From Ficedula albicollis (lineage: Eukaryota > Chordata > Aves > Passeriformes > Muscicapidae), in assembly GCF_000247815.1 (NCBI RefSeq), contig NC_021679.1:37669948-37733947 (forward strand): a stretch of 64,000 nt of DNA. Reading direction: 5' to 3'. A program made the translations under genes and the position numbers. The notes under the pieces were generated by a model that was given only the letters and a program-made list of their open reading frames with translations, ran no database searches and was not told where the DNA came from. The first letter of the stretch is position 1; every line of letters starts with the position of its first letter. Shown one piece after another: positions 10,178-22,622 of the stretch.

Positions 10178-10520
10178 CTGTTGGAGAAGGATTTAAAGGA
10201 ATTAATGTAGACAAAATTCTCCAGAGAGCTTTTCTATGCTACAACTTTCCACCTCTGACTATTGAAAAGAAAGCATGGGTTTCCAAACACAGTTTAATTA
10301 ATTAAATTAAACTCCATACCTTGCTGTTAATGACATGTATATTGTAACCTTAGATATAAAATATTTTAAAATTATAATTTTTATGTTTTCTGATTATTTC
10401 ATTGAAGGTCAAAACTTTCTTTTAGCAAATATATTAATGTGAATTACTGCCAGAGTTTTCTGTAGAGGTCAGCAATACAACCCTGTGATTCTCTATACCC
10501 AGTTTCAAATGCAAACTTAC

Positions 10521-10625
10521 ATCACTTGTGTTAATCAAGTTTGATTTAGCCAGCAAAATTTCAGGTGTATCAGGCATGATGTGAACCTTAGTCTTGTCCT
10601 TGTTCCAAGCTTCTTTGTAGAGTAT
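10521..10625 (-). CDS. NEB: NEB D-type exon (105 bp), alpha type
   Basis: Begins [19 protein letters not shown] and ends NLINTSD; donor GTAAGT, acceptor CAG. First exon of super-repeat 5 and the intact counterpart of the fragment at 1985-2073. Confidence 0.95.
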
Positions 10626-11080
10626 CTGAAAGAGACACAAACAAAAACCTGCTCTGATACAAGGTTCACTTGCACAGCAGTAATTCCAGTTCACCTTTTC
10701 TCTGCATTAGAATGCAAAGATGTACTAAGCAAGAATTAGGGATGTAAACAAGACAAGATAGTAAAATCAAATAATACAATGACTTCTTACTGAAATACAA
10801 CGTTTTTTTCTTCTTTGCATCCATGTAATGTCAAGGAAACATCATTAAATAAATTTACATACTGCTTACTAAAAGCCTTATTTGCAGTTACACTGAGTAA
10901 ATTACCAGAGTTCAAAATCTTCATCTTCTGAATAAGGCACAAAGAACAGTGAGGCCCTGACTATAAACACCTGCTATCTGCATATTTTAAGTGCATGTTC
11001 TGAACCAGTGATCCTTTTAAAAATGTATATTAATGTATTCACTCTTTGAATCCCATATTCTGTCTCTAGAGGCAACTTAC

Positions 11081-11284
11081 ATCACTCCTATTTTTGGCAT
11101 TAGATTTTGCCAAAACGACATCCATGGCATCTGGGATACTTGTGAACTTAATGGTGTCTGGGTGCTGCCTGTACTTCTTCTCATTGAGTATTTCAGAAGC
11201 TTTCTTGTTCTTTTCAGCTTCCAGAGATCCCAAAGGACTCCATCCAATGCCTCTGAGCCACTGCAGATCTGACTTATACAGGTT
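11081..11284 (-). CDS. NEB: NEB super-repeat 4, A-type exon (204 bp)
   Basis: Begins [15 protein letters not shown] and ends SNAKNRSD; donor GTAAGT. Clearly diverged from the amplified A copies to its left, so it is outside the recent duplication. Confidence 0.95.
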
Positions 11285-11468
11285 CTGTTAAGGATGAAAA
11301 TCAAAACCATAGCAGATTATTTCGCTGTTCATTGATTAAACCCTGTGAAAAGTCAAACTGGCAGTTTAGCTCCAATCTGATCTATACTGATATCAAAAGC
11401 AAGTCATCAAAGATACTTTCCAATTATTTGACATGGAAATAAGAGAATTAACCCCAGAGGGAGCTTAC

Positions 11469-11780
11469 ATCACTCTGCAGCTCGTTGACCCTCTTTGCCT
11501 CGGTGACATCGAACTGGTCTGGCAGACAAGTCCAGCGGTGCAGGATGTGTTTGTAGTCCACATCACTGACCAGCTCCTGACACTTCTTAGCCAGAAGGAA
11601 GCCCAGCATATCCACAGGCATATTGAACTTGGTCTTCCACTTTTCAAAGTCTTTCTTGTACTCCCTCTCACTCTGCATTTTAGCTACTTGCATGGACCAC
11701 AGCATCTTGGGGTCATCCTGCAAGCTGCGGAATCCGATGTGATGCCCCTGCTGCTTGCGGTATCCTTCCTTGTACTTGAA
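11469..11780 (-). CDS. NEB: NEB super-repeat 4, B-type exon (312 bp)
   Basis: Begins [17 protein letters not shown] and ends KRVNELQSD, three modules, with a FRSLQDDPK stretch. Donor GTAAGC, acceptor CAG. Confidence 0.95.
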
Positions 11781-11874
11781 CTGCAGGGGCAAAGGTGGCA
11801 CCACTCAAATCACAGTGACAAACATGCAAGCAAAATGCCCATATATTCCCTCATCTTCATGTTCCTCACGAAAT

Positions 11875-12022
11875 TACCCCTGGGAGTGCCCAAGGCCAGG
11901 TGGGATGGGGCTTGGAGCAATCTGGGATAGTGGAGTGTGGCCCTGCCCACAGGAAGGGTGGAACTGAATAATCCTTCATGTCCCTTCCAACCCAAACCAT
12001 TTTGTGATTCTATGATTCTATA
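11875..12022 (+). mobile_element. CR1 LINE 3'-end fragment
   Basis: Reads 'gtgcccaaggccagg...ccttccaacccaaaccat...gtgattctatgattct', the typical 3' terminus of avian CR1 in plus orientation. It lies in a NEB intron. Confidence 0.88.
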
Positions 12023-12688
12023 AATGAGCAGCTTGTTATGGCATCACATGTGAAGTTTCAGCAGCTCCTTGACTAATGAGCATGACTTGGTGTCAGTGAA
12101 TGCTCTCCCTGGGAAAGGAAAAGGACATGGCAATAGGAATGATCTCCTGTGCCATCTGATTCACACTCACTCTGTTCAGAACTCCCTAAAACTGACACAC
12201 TGAATTTTGATAAATAACATCATCAACAATGAAAAATTATGATATACAAAGATACTTAAGTACAGAAAGCATTTCCTAAAGATTAATAAAATCTCTTCCA
12301 CAAATGCAGGAGTTGTACCAAGTTATGGTAACAGCAGTCCATATGTCACCACATCTACTCAAGAGTTGTAATGAGGGTTTCTCTGGAAGGCACTGGGCTC
12401 AGCTAATTGGACCAAATTTGCTGCTGCTCTGAAAATGAAGCAGCCAAAAGAGCAGAAAACCACCCTTTTTTATGACCAGCCATGTCATGAATGGACCAAA
12501 CTTTGGACTTGCTAAAATACCAGACTTGTTAAATTGGATAAAAACAGCTCAGGAAGGAGTTTTGTCAGCAATGTTGGCTTTGATTCCAAGTCACACCTTA
12601 GCAGAGAGGTGTAATCCAATTTACTGTGACTCTTAGGTTATACCAACCAGATCAATGCATATCACATTGAGTTAAAAATGCTGCTTAC

Positions 12689-12796
12689 ATCACTTGCAAT
12701 GTCCCTTGAAGCTTTGGCAGCTTTCACTGACATGGCTTCAGGTGTGAGGTCATAGCCTTTCTTTATCATTTCTTCCCAACCAAGCTTGTAGAGTTT
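12689..12796 (-). CDS. NEB: NEB super-repeat 4, C-type exon (108 bp)
   Basis: Begins [17 protein letters not shown] and ends SRDIASD; donor GTAAGC, acceptor TAG. Confidence 0.95.
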
Positions 12797-13599
12797 CTAA
12801 AATTGAAAACAATATTAATTAAAATCAGTAATATGGATGTCACCCGCTATTTATATACACTAATGATCCAAATTCTGGTCACCTCACAGGCTTCAGTTAT
12901 GAGAGAAGGGCTGCTAGAATGGGATCTGAGAAATGGGAAACTGATAAACTAGGAATGCTGGTCTTCCAAGGCTTAGGAAAGGGACTCAATAGTTTTTCAC
13001 TATTTAGCAGCTTCCTACTATAGCTTATCTTGATTTGAAACATATCTGGAGGTATGAAATACATACATCTGAGATAACTGAACACTTTTTGATTGGCTTA
13101 ACAAAATTTTTAAAATGTTTTCATGAAGCCATTTAACAGTTAGGTCAGTTTGTGAACAGTTGATTTTTAGTACAGGCATTCTAAAATCAAAGATATGCCT
13201 CTGAGCAAGGATGCAAAGCAAAACCTGGGTGTTTTCTACTGGCACAATTGTCACTTTTTCATATCTGAAAGCTGAGAGAAAAGCTGGAATTACTGCATCT
13301 ACTCTTTCCCATAGGTTAAGTTAAAAATATACACAATTAACTTGTAATTTTATAGTAAGGAATTTTTAACATGACTGAATTCTATGCTAAGCATAGAGTA
13401 TGGCCTATACATTCCAGACTTCAAAGCAGAACTTATATTTTCCATACATTATAATGCAGTTTAGTCTGTTAGTTTGCTAGCCAGATGCTGGTACTTCTTT
13501 TACTCTGAAAATATTACCCACATGAAATTCTTGCCTGTGTTCTTAATCTCCAGTAGGTATTAATTTAAAATGTTGTTAGGATGTATCAAAATACTCTAC

Positions 13600-13704
13600 C
13601 TGACTGTAGTTTGTCTTGTTCTGTTTGGCCTGTAGAATATCTGGTGTGTCTGGCATCACATGGACCTGAGTTTTATCCTTCTCCCAGGCTTGGGTATAAG
13701 CATG
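13600..13704 (-). CDS. NEB: NEB super-repeat 4, D-type exon (105 bp)
   Basis: Begins HAYTQAWEKDKTQVHVMPD and ends KTNYSQ; donor GTAGAG (weak), acceptor CAG. Confidence 0.94.
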
Positions 13705-14150
13705 CTGTGGACAGAAAGTTGCATCAGATGTGTTAATATAAATGACAAAATATGGGACTTCTAGGGTTTTCATCTTTCCATTTGGATATGGATGAGTAAG
13801 AAGGTGGAAGTGCTGATTCAGATTTATTTTACTATGTAATGATCTAATCCAGAATCAGCTGAATTATTGCCTGGTCTTGCTTTTAATGAAACCAAACTAT
13901 CAAGATTTTCAGGATTGGTCATTTTTATATAAGGATGGGATGAATAGAAATTGCAGAAAAATGAGAAAAAACTCTTTAACCAATACTGTTTATCAATAAC
14001 TGTTTCATTGAGGGAAACAAAATGAAAAAAGAGGAGCCTGTGGCAGTTGTTTTTCCTACAGGAATGCTGCCACATAAACAGAGATTTACAGAGTGGTTAT
14101 TGCAAAGGATGATACGTGAATGCCTGCCTGGTCTTCCCCCAAACACTCAC

Positions 14151-14357
14151 TTTGTTCATGATATTTGCATTCTGCTTGGCAAGGACCAGGTCCATGGCAT
14201 CGTTCTGCTTGGTGAAGGGGAACAGGCTGGGGTGCTGGCGGTACTTCCGATCGCTCGCGATCTCCGTGGCTTTCTTGGATTTCTCCACATCCAGAGAACC
14301 AATGGGGCTCCAACCAATCCCCCTGAACCACTCCTTGTAATCCTGCTTGTACTCATT
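14151..14357 (-). CDS. NEB: NEB super-repeat 3, A-type exon (207 bp)
   Basis: Begins [16 protein letters not shown] and ends QNANIMNK; donor GTGAGT. It has one codon more than the 204-bp form. Confidence 0.95.
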
Positions 14358-15161
14358 CTGCCAAACACAAAAGCAAAGCTTACAATCTACGAACAGCTCA
14401 TACAGAATAAACCAGTTCTTTCCAAAACACAACCATGATGGACAAACAAAAGCCACAAAATAGAAGACAGCTCATAAAAAATAACCCTGTTCTTTCCAAA
14501 CTGCAGCCAAAGACAGTTCATTAAAAAATAATCCTGTTCTTTTCAAACTGCAGCCACGATCTAAAAACACAAGTCAAAAAAAGAAAACTGTTCTGGTTTA
14601 GCTTAGGTTTGTTAATTTTAATATACTTAATTGCTGTTGTGAGACAGGATTACGAGTAAAAATAAGGCAGGGTTAAAATTTAAAAGGGTATAAAGAACAA
14701 CTTTATTAACAATACAGAGAAAATAAAAAATTTAGGATAAGACTTTTAGACTACTCTCTCTTTTATTTCCCACACTTTTTTAACAACAACATACAGAGAC
14801 ATTTGAGTCAGTTTTTTACTTAAATAATTGTTTCAGTTTACTTTAGGGAGAGGAGGTTTTTTTTGTTTGGTAAAAGGGATTTTTTTTTTAGAGGAAAAAA
14901 AAATAAGGTTTTTTTGTGTTTTTACTTTCATTAATAGCAGCTGCCCAGGAAATCTGCAAAACTGTGAAACTTTTCCTATTTTTACAGCTTGATGTGATTC
15001 ATGGAGCAAACTAGCTTCTTTAATTGGTTTCTCAGGCTGTCAATTACTAAATCAGCCTCCAATCAGTCTTATCAATTTATATAGAAAGTCCTCATGGAAA
15101 AACTTCTGAGTATGTCTCACCCCGGGCTGCTTTTAATGCAAAGCCAACACAGAAAACTTAC

Positions 15162-15473
15162 ATCACTTTGGATCTGATTCATGTTCCTGTAGAGCTCCAA
15201 ACTCATCGCATCTGGCAGGAGCATGTACTGGTGGATCAGGCGCTTGTAGTTGGTGTTGGTGACACGGTCCTGGGCCTCCTTGGCTGCCACCACGCTGAGG
15301 GCATCAGAAGGTGTCTGGTAGTGAGTCTTGCTGGTCTCATAGGCCTTCTTGTACTCCCTGTCTGACTGCATCTTGGCCACTTGCATGCAGTGGACAAGTT
15401 TGGGGTCATCCTGGAGGCTGCGGAATCCGACGAGTTTCCCCTTGTCTTGTTCGTACCCTAATTTGTATTTATA
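15162..15473 (-). CDS. NEB: NEB super-repeat 3, B-type exon (312 bp)
   Basis: Begins YKYKLGYEQDKGKLVGF and ends NMNQIQSD; donor GTAAGT, acceptor CAG. Three modules. Confidence 0.95.
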
Positions 15474-16814
15474 CTGGAGAAGAACAGAAACAGAGATTTT
15501 CATTCATTTAGATTTGAAATTAGGGGAAAAAAAGTTGGATCCCAGAAACCTGGGATTTTTGAGCTTTCTGTGCTGTCTGACACTGACCCCCAGGAGAACA
15601 CTGCTTTTGACTTGAGGCCTTGGAGAAGCTTCCAAATGTGAGTGATGGAGTTAAAATCAGGGGTGCGTAGTTAAATAGAAGTGTGTGATTTCACAAGCAG
15701 AATTAAAGTGTCACTCTCCCATGCTACACAGACCACGCAATTCTTTTTACTCAGAAAAAGAGAGGTCCAAAGGTCAGCTGGTGTTCAACCTGAACACTAA
15801 TGATATTACTGCTCACGGGGTCTGATGACTGGGAATGTGGCCAGAGCATCTTAGCTAGTAAAATATCTCAGTTAGCTGCAAACTCATTGCAAGGTTTCTC
15901 AGACACATATTATGGCTCTCCTATCTCATTCAGTCAAATACTTTTTGGAATTCAACAAATGGGACTAGACAGAACCAACTGGAGGCAAGCAATCATGCTA
16001 AGAAAACTTCTCTAAGGAGGAAAGAGAGTTTTTCCTCTCCAAAGACTTCCACAAGGTACTGATCACAAGTAAGTGATTTAAATTTAGACAATTTTTAAAG
16101 GTTACTACATTTTGCTTTATTGTAGGCCAAATCCCCTCCAATCGTTGCATGTCTTTGATGCTTCTAACTCTATATTTTACCCTGCAACTTGATGGTTCAG
16201 ATCCTGGGTCTGCTTGGTTATTAAAAATCACAGTCCTTTCCACATTATGCCAAGTAAATCTGAACTAGATTCTTTTATCTGGTATCTCATACCATAGCTA
16301 CAAAGCTATAGTTTCTTTCATACTCATTTTTTTCCTCTCTAGGTCTGACTCAAGTATCTGTCTGATGCTGTCTTCACAAAACATTTTGGATTTAGTAAAA
16401 CAGCATACTTTGACAAAACAAATATTCTTCCAGATCTAATAAACAAAATTATTTTCATACATGTACTTACATATACATACATGGATATATTTCTATTATG
16501 CCCTGAATAATCAGTATTTATCATTAAATATTTTCTCAGATCAGCTTTACAATCATCTTGTATTAATTTATCATAGGCCGTATGTTTCAAATTTTCCCAC
16601 AGATTATATAAAAGGAGTGTCAAAAATCTTACTAAAGTCATGTCATATTTTTAAATTCTTCATCTGATGGTTCAAACCCTAAAAAAGAAGGATTTAAAAC
16701 TAATCTAACATAATTTGGTCTTGAGAAATTTAAGCCGGCCTGAGTGAAGACAAAAGAAAACTGCTGACAAGCTACTAATTAAGTGGTGCAAATATCAAAT
16801 TTACAAAAAAATTC

Positions 16815-16945
16815 TTCCCTGTGAAGGTGCTGAGGCCCTAACACAGGATGCCCAGAGAAGCTGTGGCTGCCCCTGGATCCCTGGAATATCCAAGGCCAGG
16901 CTGGAGCACCCTGGGATAGTGGAAGCTGTCCCTGTCCATTTTTTC
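16815..16945 (+). mobile_element. CR1 LINE 3' fragment
   Basis: 'gcccagagaagctgtggctgcccctggatccctgg...aaggccaggctggagcaccctgggatagtggaa' is CR1 3' UTR in plus orientation. It ends only about 40 bp from the donor of the exon at 16983. Confidence 0.85.
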
Positions 16946-16982
16946 TCCCTGTCCCTGTCCTTTTTTTCTCCCAAGAACTTAC

Positions 16983-17090
16983 ATCACTGGCAATATCCCT
17001 GGAAGCTTTGGCAGCTTTGACAGGAATGGCATCAGCCCTGAGATCATATCCTTTCTTCCTGGTTTCTTCAAATGAAGATCTGTACATTTT
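16983..17090 (-). CDS. NEB: NEB super-repeat 3, C-type exon (108 bp)
   Basis: Begins [17 protein letters not shown] and ends SRDIASD; donor GTAAGT, acceptor CAG. Confidence 0.95.
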
Positions 17091-17691
17091 CTGCAAAAGG
17101 AAAAAAAAGAAACATCTTTTAAAAAAAAGAAAAAAATTACATGTTGTCCACATGCAGAAATATTGGTGAAAAGGTACATCTGTAAAAAATAAAAAGAGAT
17201 AAAAATGTCTTTTTCTGCCCATATTACACACGTGCATAATTACAAGCAATACTTAATTTAGCATATGCAAATTTAACAATTGGCTACCAAAACCTGTCTA
17301 TAATGCCATCTTTTATCAAAAAAACAGGTGCTACCTACATTTTGAACCCTGTACAAAACCTTGTGCATGGAGAAATTTAAAGAATCAAAAATAAAATAAT
17401 AAATACAGTAACAAACATGAACAGGACTCAAAGTCTACTGTATTTTGTTAGCAACTGTTATATTTTAATGGTCTGCATGAACACTTCACAACTATAAACA
17501 TGACTATAAACATGGCTTTTCCTTGGCAATTCTGGGTATCTCATTTTGGGGAAGGAAGCAGGGAAAAGGAAAATTAAGAGGTTTTGTGAAATTTCTACAG
17601 ATTAGCAAGGTGAGACTTTTGCACGCTCTCGTCTCACTTATTCCTAATCAAAAAATAGGAGCGAGCTCACAGCGTTTCAAACAATACTCAC

Positions 17692-17796
17692 CTCACTTAA
17701 ATTGAATGCATTTGCTTTTGCTAAAACAATCTGTGGAATATCTGGGGTGATGTGAATTTTCTTTTTGTCTTCTTCCCAGGCTTGTTTGTACTTGTG
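17692..17796 (-). CDS. NEB: NEB super-repeat 3, D-type exon (105 bp)
   Basis: Begins [19 protein letters not shown] and ends ANAFNLSE; donor GTGAGT, acceptor CAG. Confidence 0.95.
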
Positions 17797-18035
17797 CTGA
17801 AAGGATTTAAAACAATAAAGACCTCAGCATCTGTTATTATTAAATAAAACAATTTAAAATACTATTTTTCATTTGAAATCAAAATGGCCTTGACAATGAT
17901 GTGTTACTACCATGGGAGGAACATTTATCTTTTTATTTATTTATTTTATTTATCTGCATACATGATTATTAAATCAGATGTAGATTGTTGGCCACTTCTG
18001 CAAGCTTAAATGAATTCTGCTGAGCACTTTCTTAC

Positions 18036-18242
18036 CTCATCCATGATTTTGGCATTATTTAAAGCCAAGACCATGTTCATGGAGTCCATAGGAACAGAGT
18101 ACTTCAACTTGTCTGGATGCTGGCGATATTTCTTCTCACTCACAATTTCCATGGCTTTTTTGTTCTTCTCAGCTTCCAGGGAGCCCAGTGGGAGCCATCC
18201 AACACCCTTCATAGTTTCATCATATTCTGCTTTGTATTGGTT
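18036..18242 (-). CDS. NEB: NEB super-repeat 2, A-type exon (207 bp)
   Basis: Begins NQYKAEYDETMKGVGWLP and ends NNAKIMDE; donor GTAAGA. The signature here is MKGVGW rather than WLRGIGW. Confidence 0.95.
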
Positions 18243-18617
18243 CTGCAGGCAGGAAGTAGATAAAAACCATTATGAAGCATAAAATAGTTCATAAATTTGG
18301 AAGTACCAGATAAAATGTATTAAGGAAAAGTGAAGCTTTTCCTGTCTTGATCTGCACATAATTACTGCTTCTGGGACATGTAAGGAATAAATATTCATAA
18401 AATTGCTTATTTCTAAGTTCAAATTCATTAATGTAATATTTCAGTCTAGAAAAAATAAAACAGTTGTAATTGTTGAAAAACTTGTATTATTTACTGCACT
18501 TCCATAGACACCTGGCCTAATTTCACTAAGAAAATAATATTATTTCTCTTACAGTGCTTTTTCATAAACTAAGCACTTTGTATTCACAGTGCAGAGGCTG
18601 AGGAGCCTCTTACTTAC

Positions 18618-18929
18618 ATCACTTTGTAACTGCATCATATTTTTGGCCAATTCAATGCTCATAGCATCGGGCAGGACGTTGTAGGTGTGGATTAAGTTCT
18701 TGTAGTTTGCATTTGTAGCCACTTCCTGAGCTTTCTTGGCTGCCACCACGCTGACCATGTCAACTGGAGTGTGGAAATTAGTCTTGGCCTTCTCATAATC
18801 CTTTTTGTACTCCCTGTCAGATTGCATCTTGGCCACATGCATGAAGTGCACCAGCTTGGGGTCGTCCTCCAGGCTGCGGAAGCCGATGTGCTTCCCTTTG
18901 GCCTTCTCGTAGGCAAGCTTGTATTTATA
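18618..18929 (-). CDS. NEB: NEB super-repeat 2, B-type exon (312 bp)
   Basis: Begins [17 protein letters not shown] and ends NMMQLQSD; donor GTAAGT, acceptor CAG. Confidence 0.95.
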
Positions 18930-19077
18930 CTGACAACAGGAAAGAACAGCAAAAACCTCAATTAAAAAATGCAATGTTAAGCTCTGCTTTATCACTGAAA
19001 AAACAGATCACAAGATCTCAGGTTTAGTAATTTAATTTAAATAAAGCCACGGAATGGTATCACACAGCCAGACTCAC

Positions 19078-19185
19078 GTCGCTCGCGATGTCCCTGGAGC
19101 TTTTGGCTGCTTTTATTGGAATGGCATCTGGCTGCAAGTCATAACCCTTCTTCTTTTCCTCCTCCCATCCAGCTCTGTAAAGTTT
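19078..19185 (-). CDS. NEB: NEB super-repeat 2, C-type exon (108 bp)
   Basis: Begins [17 protein letters not shown] and ends SRDIASD; donor GTGAGT, acceptor TAG. Confidence 0.95.
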
Positions 19186-19308
19186 CTAAGTTCAGATGTG
19201 AAAGAGAACAGGTGTCATGAAGGCAGAACTCTGAAGTTGGGTATTTTCAAACAAGGCATTAAAATGGCAGTGAGGCAGTGAACGCCCACCACGAGCACAG
19301 CCACTCAC

Positions 19309-19413
19309 ATCACTCATTGTCATCTGGTTCACTTTGCACTGCAGAATTTCTGGGGTGTCTGGCATCACATGGATGCTGGTCTTCTCTTTGTTCCATTTAT
19401 CTGTGTACAGCCT
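19309..19413 (-). CDS. NEB: NEB super-repeat 2, D-type exon (105 bp)
   Basis: Begins RLYTDKWNKEKTSIHVMPD and ends NQMTMSD; donor GTGAGT, acceptor CAG. Confidence 0.95.
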
Positions 19414-20077
19414 CTGCAATTACAAAGGAATTTTTAGCACTGAAAAGGTGCTGGACTCAGAAAATAAGAGTTTGCTTTTGTTCTGCTCATTTGCAATAAC
19501 TAATATTTTCCTAGAAATATTATTAGCACCAGAAGTAACCTTCACAGAGCTGCTGAGGGGCAACATTATCTTCCTCCTCTCTTTAGCATTGTGAGAAATT
19601 TGCAAAGTATGTTTTGATAATTAATAAATATTGAAGCTTTAAGTTTCCAATCTGTGTTCTTCCCTGCATTAATGGGACGCAGAATTTATTTTCCCATTCT
19701 TTCCGTGGAAAACAAGGAATAAGGGTCAGTGGTATCCTGGATAACTAGAGATGAGTGTAAAGAACTCCACTTTCCAGGAAACTTGTACAAAACTGACAGA
19801 ATTCCAGGTTTTCTGCAGTTCACTTATTGTGAATACATCCTACAGAAAAAGGAATATCAAAGCACTATAAATCTGGAGAAGAAAGCTTTAATCTTTAGAA
19901 ACAGAAAATGAAACTCCCTTAATTATGAGCAGGCAGAGATTTACATGATCTCTCAGTGTCCAGTCTTAACTGCCACACCCATTGGAAATTTTGATAATTC
20001 CAGCAGGAATGCACCTTGCCCCACAACTTTGCAAGATAAAGACTCAAACTTTGGGTTAGCCCAACAACTTCCCCCAC

Positions 20078-20284
20078 CTTGTTCATGGTCTTGGCATTTT
20101 GCTTTGCCAGCACTTGCTCCATGGCATCCATGGGGATGGAGAACTTGAGCTGGTCGGGATGCTGGCGGTATTTCTTCTCACTGAGAATGTCTGTGGCTTT
20201 CTTGGCCTTTTCTACTTCCAGTGACTGAATTGGGACCCAGCCAACTCCTCTCAGCCAGTTATTGAAGTCAGATTTGTACAGATT
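20078..20284 (-). CDS. NEB: NEB super-repeat 1, A-type exon (207 bp)
   Basis: Begins NLYKSDFNNWLRGVGWVP and ends QNAKTMNK; donor GTGGGG, acceptor AAG preceded by a T-rich tract. Confidence 0.94.
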
Positions 20285-20549
20285 CTTTTCAAAAAGAAAC
20301 AAGAAAAACACAGTGAGGCAAGAAAAATTAGTGTTTATACACATAAAACACGTAAAGCCTTAGAACTTCCCCTGGTTGTTCATTTTCAAGGAGCAATTTG
20401 GATTTAATTAAAATTTAAGTATGACAGAGTCAGTGTTTAGGAGAAGTAAAATCACAGTAATTAAAATCTGACTACAAAAATATGTCAATTAGCAAAACAT
20501 GCTCATTTGCTGGGAATATGCCAAATATGGAGAGATATTTAAAAGTTGT

Positions 20550-20721
20550 TACTTGCTAGATAAAGTTCCTAGAACTTAATAGCTATACATAATTCTGATA
20601 ATGTTTGGAAAATAAATGATTCCAGATCAGTCACATCCCAACCTTTGCTAGATAAAGTTCCTAGAATGTAATAGCTATACATAATTCTGATAAATGATTC
20701 CAGATCAGTCACATCCCAACC
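20550..20721. repeat. Imperfect tandem duplication in a NEB intron
   Basis: A segment containing 'gctagataaagttcctagaa', 'aatagctatacataattctg' and 'gattccagatcagtcacatc' appears twice in succession, the second copy lacking about 13 bases. Confidence 0.8.
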
Positions 20722-20846
20722 TAATGTTAATCCAATATAATTAATACATATTGGACAATACAAATTAATTTTTTAGCCATAAAAGATTAATGATATCACA
20801 CAGCCACGATGAGAATTAAAAATGGAGCTGATCATTGACAACATAC

Positions 20847-21158
20847 ATCACTCTGAAGCTGCATCACATTTCTGGACAGCTCCAGGTTCACAGAATCAGG
20901 CAGGAGGGTGTAATGGTGAATTGGCTGCTTATAGCCAGTGTTTGTCACCACTTCCTGGGCTTTCTTGGCAGCTGTCACACTGAACATATCCAGAGGAGTG
21001 TGATATTTGGTCTTGGTGACTTCATAATCCTTCTTGTATTCCCGATCTGATTGGATTTTGGCCACGTTCATGTAGTGGACGAGTTTGGGATCATCCTGCA
21101 GGCTCCGGAACCCGACCTGTTTGCCTTTGTCTTTCTCATAGGACTCCTTGTACTTCAC
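20847..21158 (-). CDS. NEB: NEB super-repeat 1, B-type exon (312 bp)
   Basis: Begins [17 protein letters not shown] and ends NVMQLQSD; donor GTATGT, acceptor TAG. Confidence 0.95.
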
Positions 21159-21657
21159 CTAGAGACAAAGGAAAAACAGCTTAACCCACTTGGGAAAGAG
21201 AAAACACACTTTGGATGGGTTGAAAACACTGAGTTTCAAAGTATTAATGCTGCAGTTCATTCTATAACCTCAAAAATGGTTTTTATGACAGCACAGGATT
21301 ATTTAGGTGAAAAAAAAAAAGAAGATGACTGGATTTTTCAGCTTTCCTAACACCTGGTACATATCTCAACCCACAGCTGTAGCTACAAGCCCTCCCTCAC
21401 CATTGTCATTGAGGCTTGCAACTCCCAGGGACATTCAGCTTTTAATTAAGACTATAATAATAGTAATTAATTACTGAACAGCCCCACCAGCCAATTCAAT
21501 ATCCCAGTATTCAATTGAGGATGTTTAAGAGAGGAATGAAGAGCCACTTGTAACCTTTTGCTAAAGCAGGAGTACAGGTCTCCAGCCCAGGTAAATAAAT
21601 AATAAATAACGAAATGCAGGAGGGGTATGTGTTCCACTGGATGTAAATCCCACTTAC

Positions 21658-21765
21658 ATCACTTGCAATATTCCGAGAAGCTTTAGCAGCAATAATTGGA
21701 ATGGCATCTGGTTTCAGATCATAGCCTTTGGAAAGGGTTTTCTTCCAGTCTGCTTTGTAGTTAGC
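21658..21765 (-). CDS. NEB: NEB super-repeat 1, C-type exon (108 bp)
   Basis: Begins ANYKADWKKTLSKGYDL and ends SRNIASD; donor GTAAGT. Confidence 0.95.
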
Positions 21766-22304
21766 CTTGGAGGGAACAAAGGGAAGAGTTTGCAGTGTCA
21801 GGAATAGCAATTCTAATAAAGAGTTTAAGCCCATGTTTTTATTACAGGAATTAAAATACCCAGTTTAGTCCATGTAATCGCAAGGAAAAAATGTTAACCT
21901 GTACACAAACTACAGTACTATTACAAGAAATAAATCTATTTCAAAGATAATCATGAAGACCACAAGCATTTTTGCACTTTTCATTTAGAACAACTCCATC
22001 AGTGGCATTTTTTCCCTTTCTTATGCAAAACCCTTTTCCACTTGACTGAACCTTCAGAAATTTTTTCCTGTTAGCTTCAAACTCGGGCTTTGTGCTGTAA
22101 AGGGACTGGAGAAAGTAGCCTGGCTGATTATTTTTATCAGTCTAGCCAGACTATTAAAATTCCAAGGCTATTCAGGGAGATTTCAGTCTTTATCTCATCC
22201 CTGGAAGACTGATAATGCCATCAAAAAATTTATTATCACAAAGGCAATGAAATTGATACCATCAGTGGAGAGCTTCATGGTGCTGAAATTCAAAATACAC
22301 TCAC

Positions 22305-22409
22305 ATCACTGATGTTGTAGGCATTAACTCTAGCCTGGATGAACTGGGGCACATCAGGAGGGAGGTGGTACTTGTGAATGATTTCTTCCCCTTTGGATTT
22401 ATACAATAT
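22305..22409 (-). CDS. NEB: NEB super-repeat 1, D-type exon (105 bp)
   Basis: Begins [19 protein letters not shown] and ends NAYNISD; donor GTGAGT. It is the first exon of the regular 7-module pattern. Confidence 0.95.
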
Positions 22410-22622
22410 CTGCAAAGAAAAAGAAAGGAAGACATTTAGCAGCCCAATTTATAGACTGTGAATTGGAAAACTATTTTTAAAAATCTGATTTCCAGGTGAC
22501 GTTCTGCTGGAATAAAATTGTGAGTACATACAGCCACCTACACAATTATTTCAGGAGGATGAAGTGAAGGTGGGCACAGGGCAGAAATTGGGAACGTCAG
22601 AGTGTTTCCAAAGTTTACTTAC

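Larger units (their letters stand above)
10626..22304 (-). other. NEB: Introns of NEB super-repeats 1-4
   Basis: Apart from two CR1 fragments (11.9 and 16.8 kb), the duplication at 20.55 kb and an A/T homopolymer-rich stretch near 14.86-14.92 kb, the introns between these exons show nothing recognisable. Confidence 0.7.
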
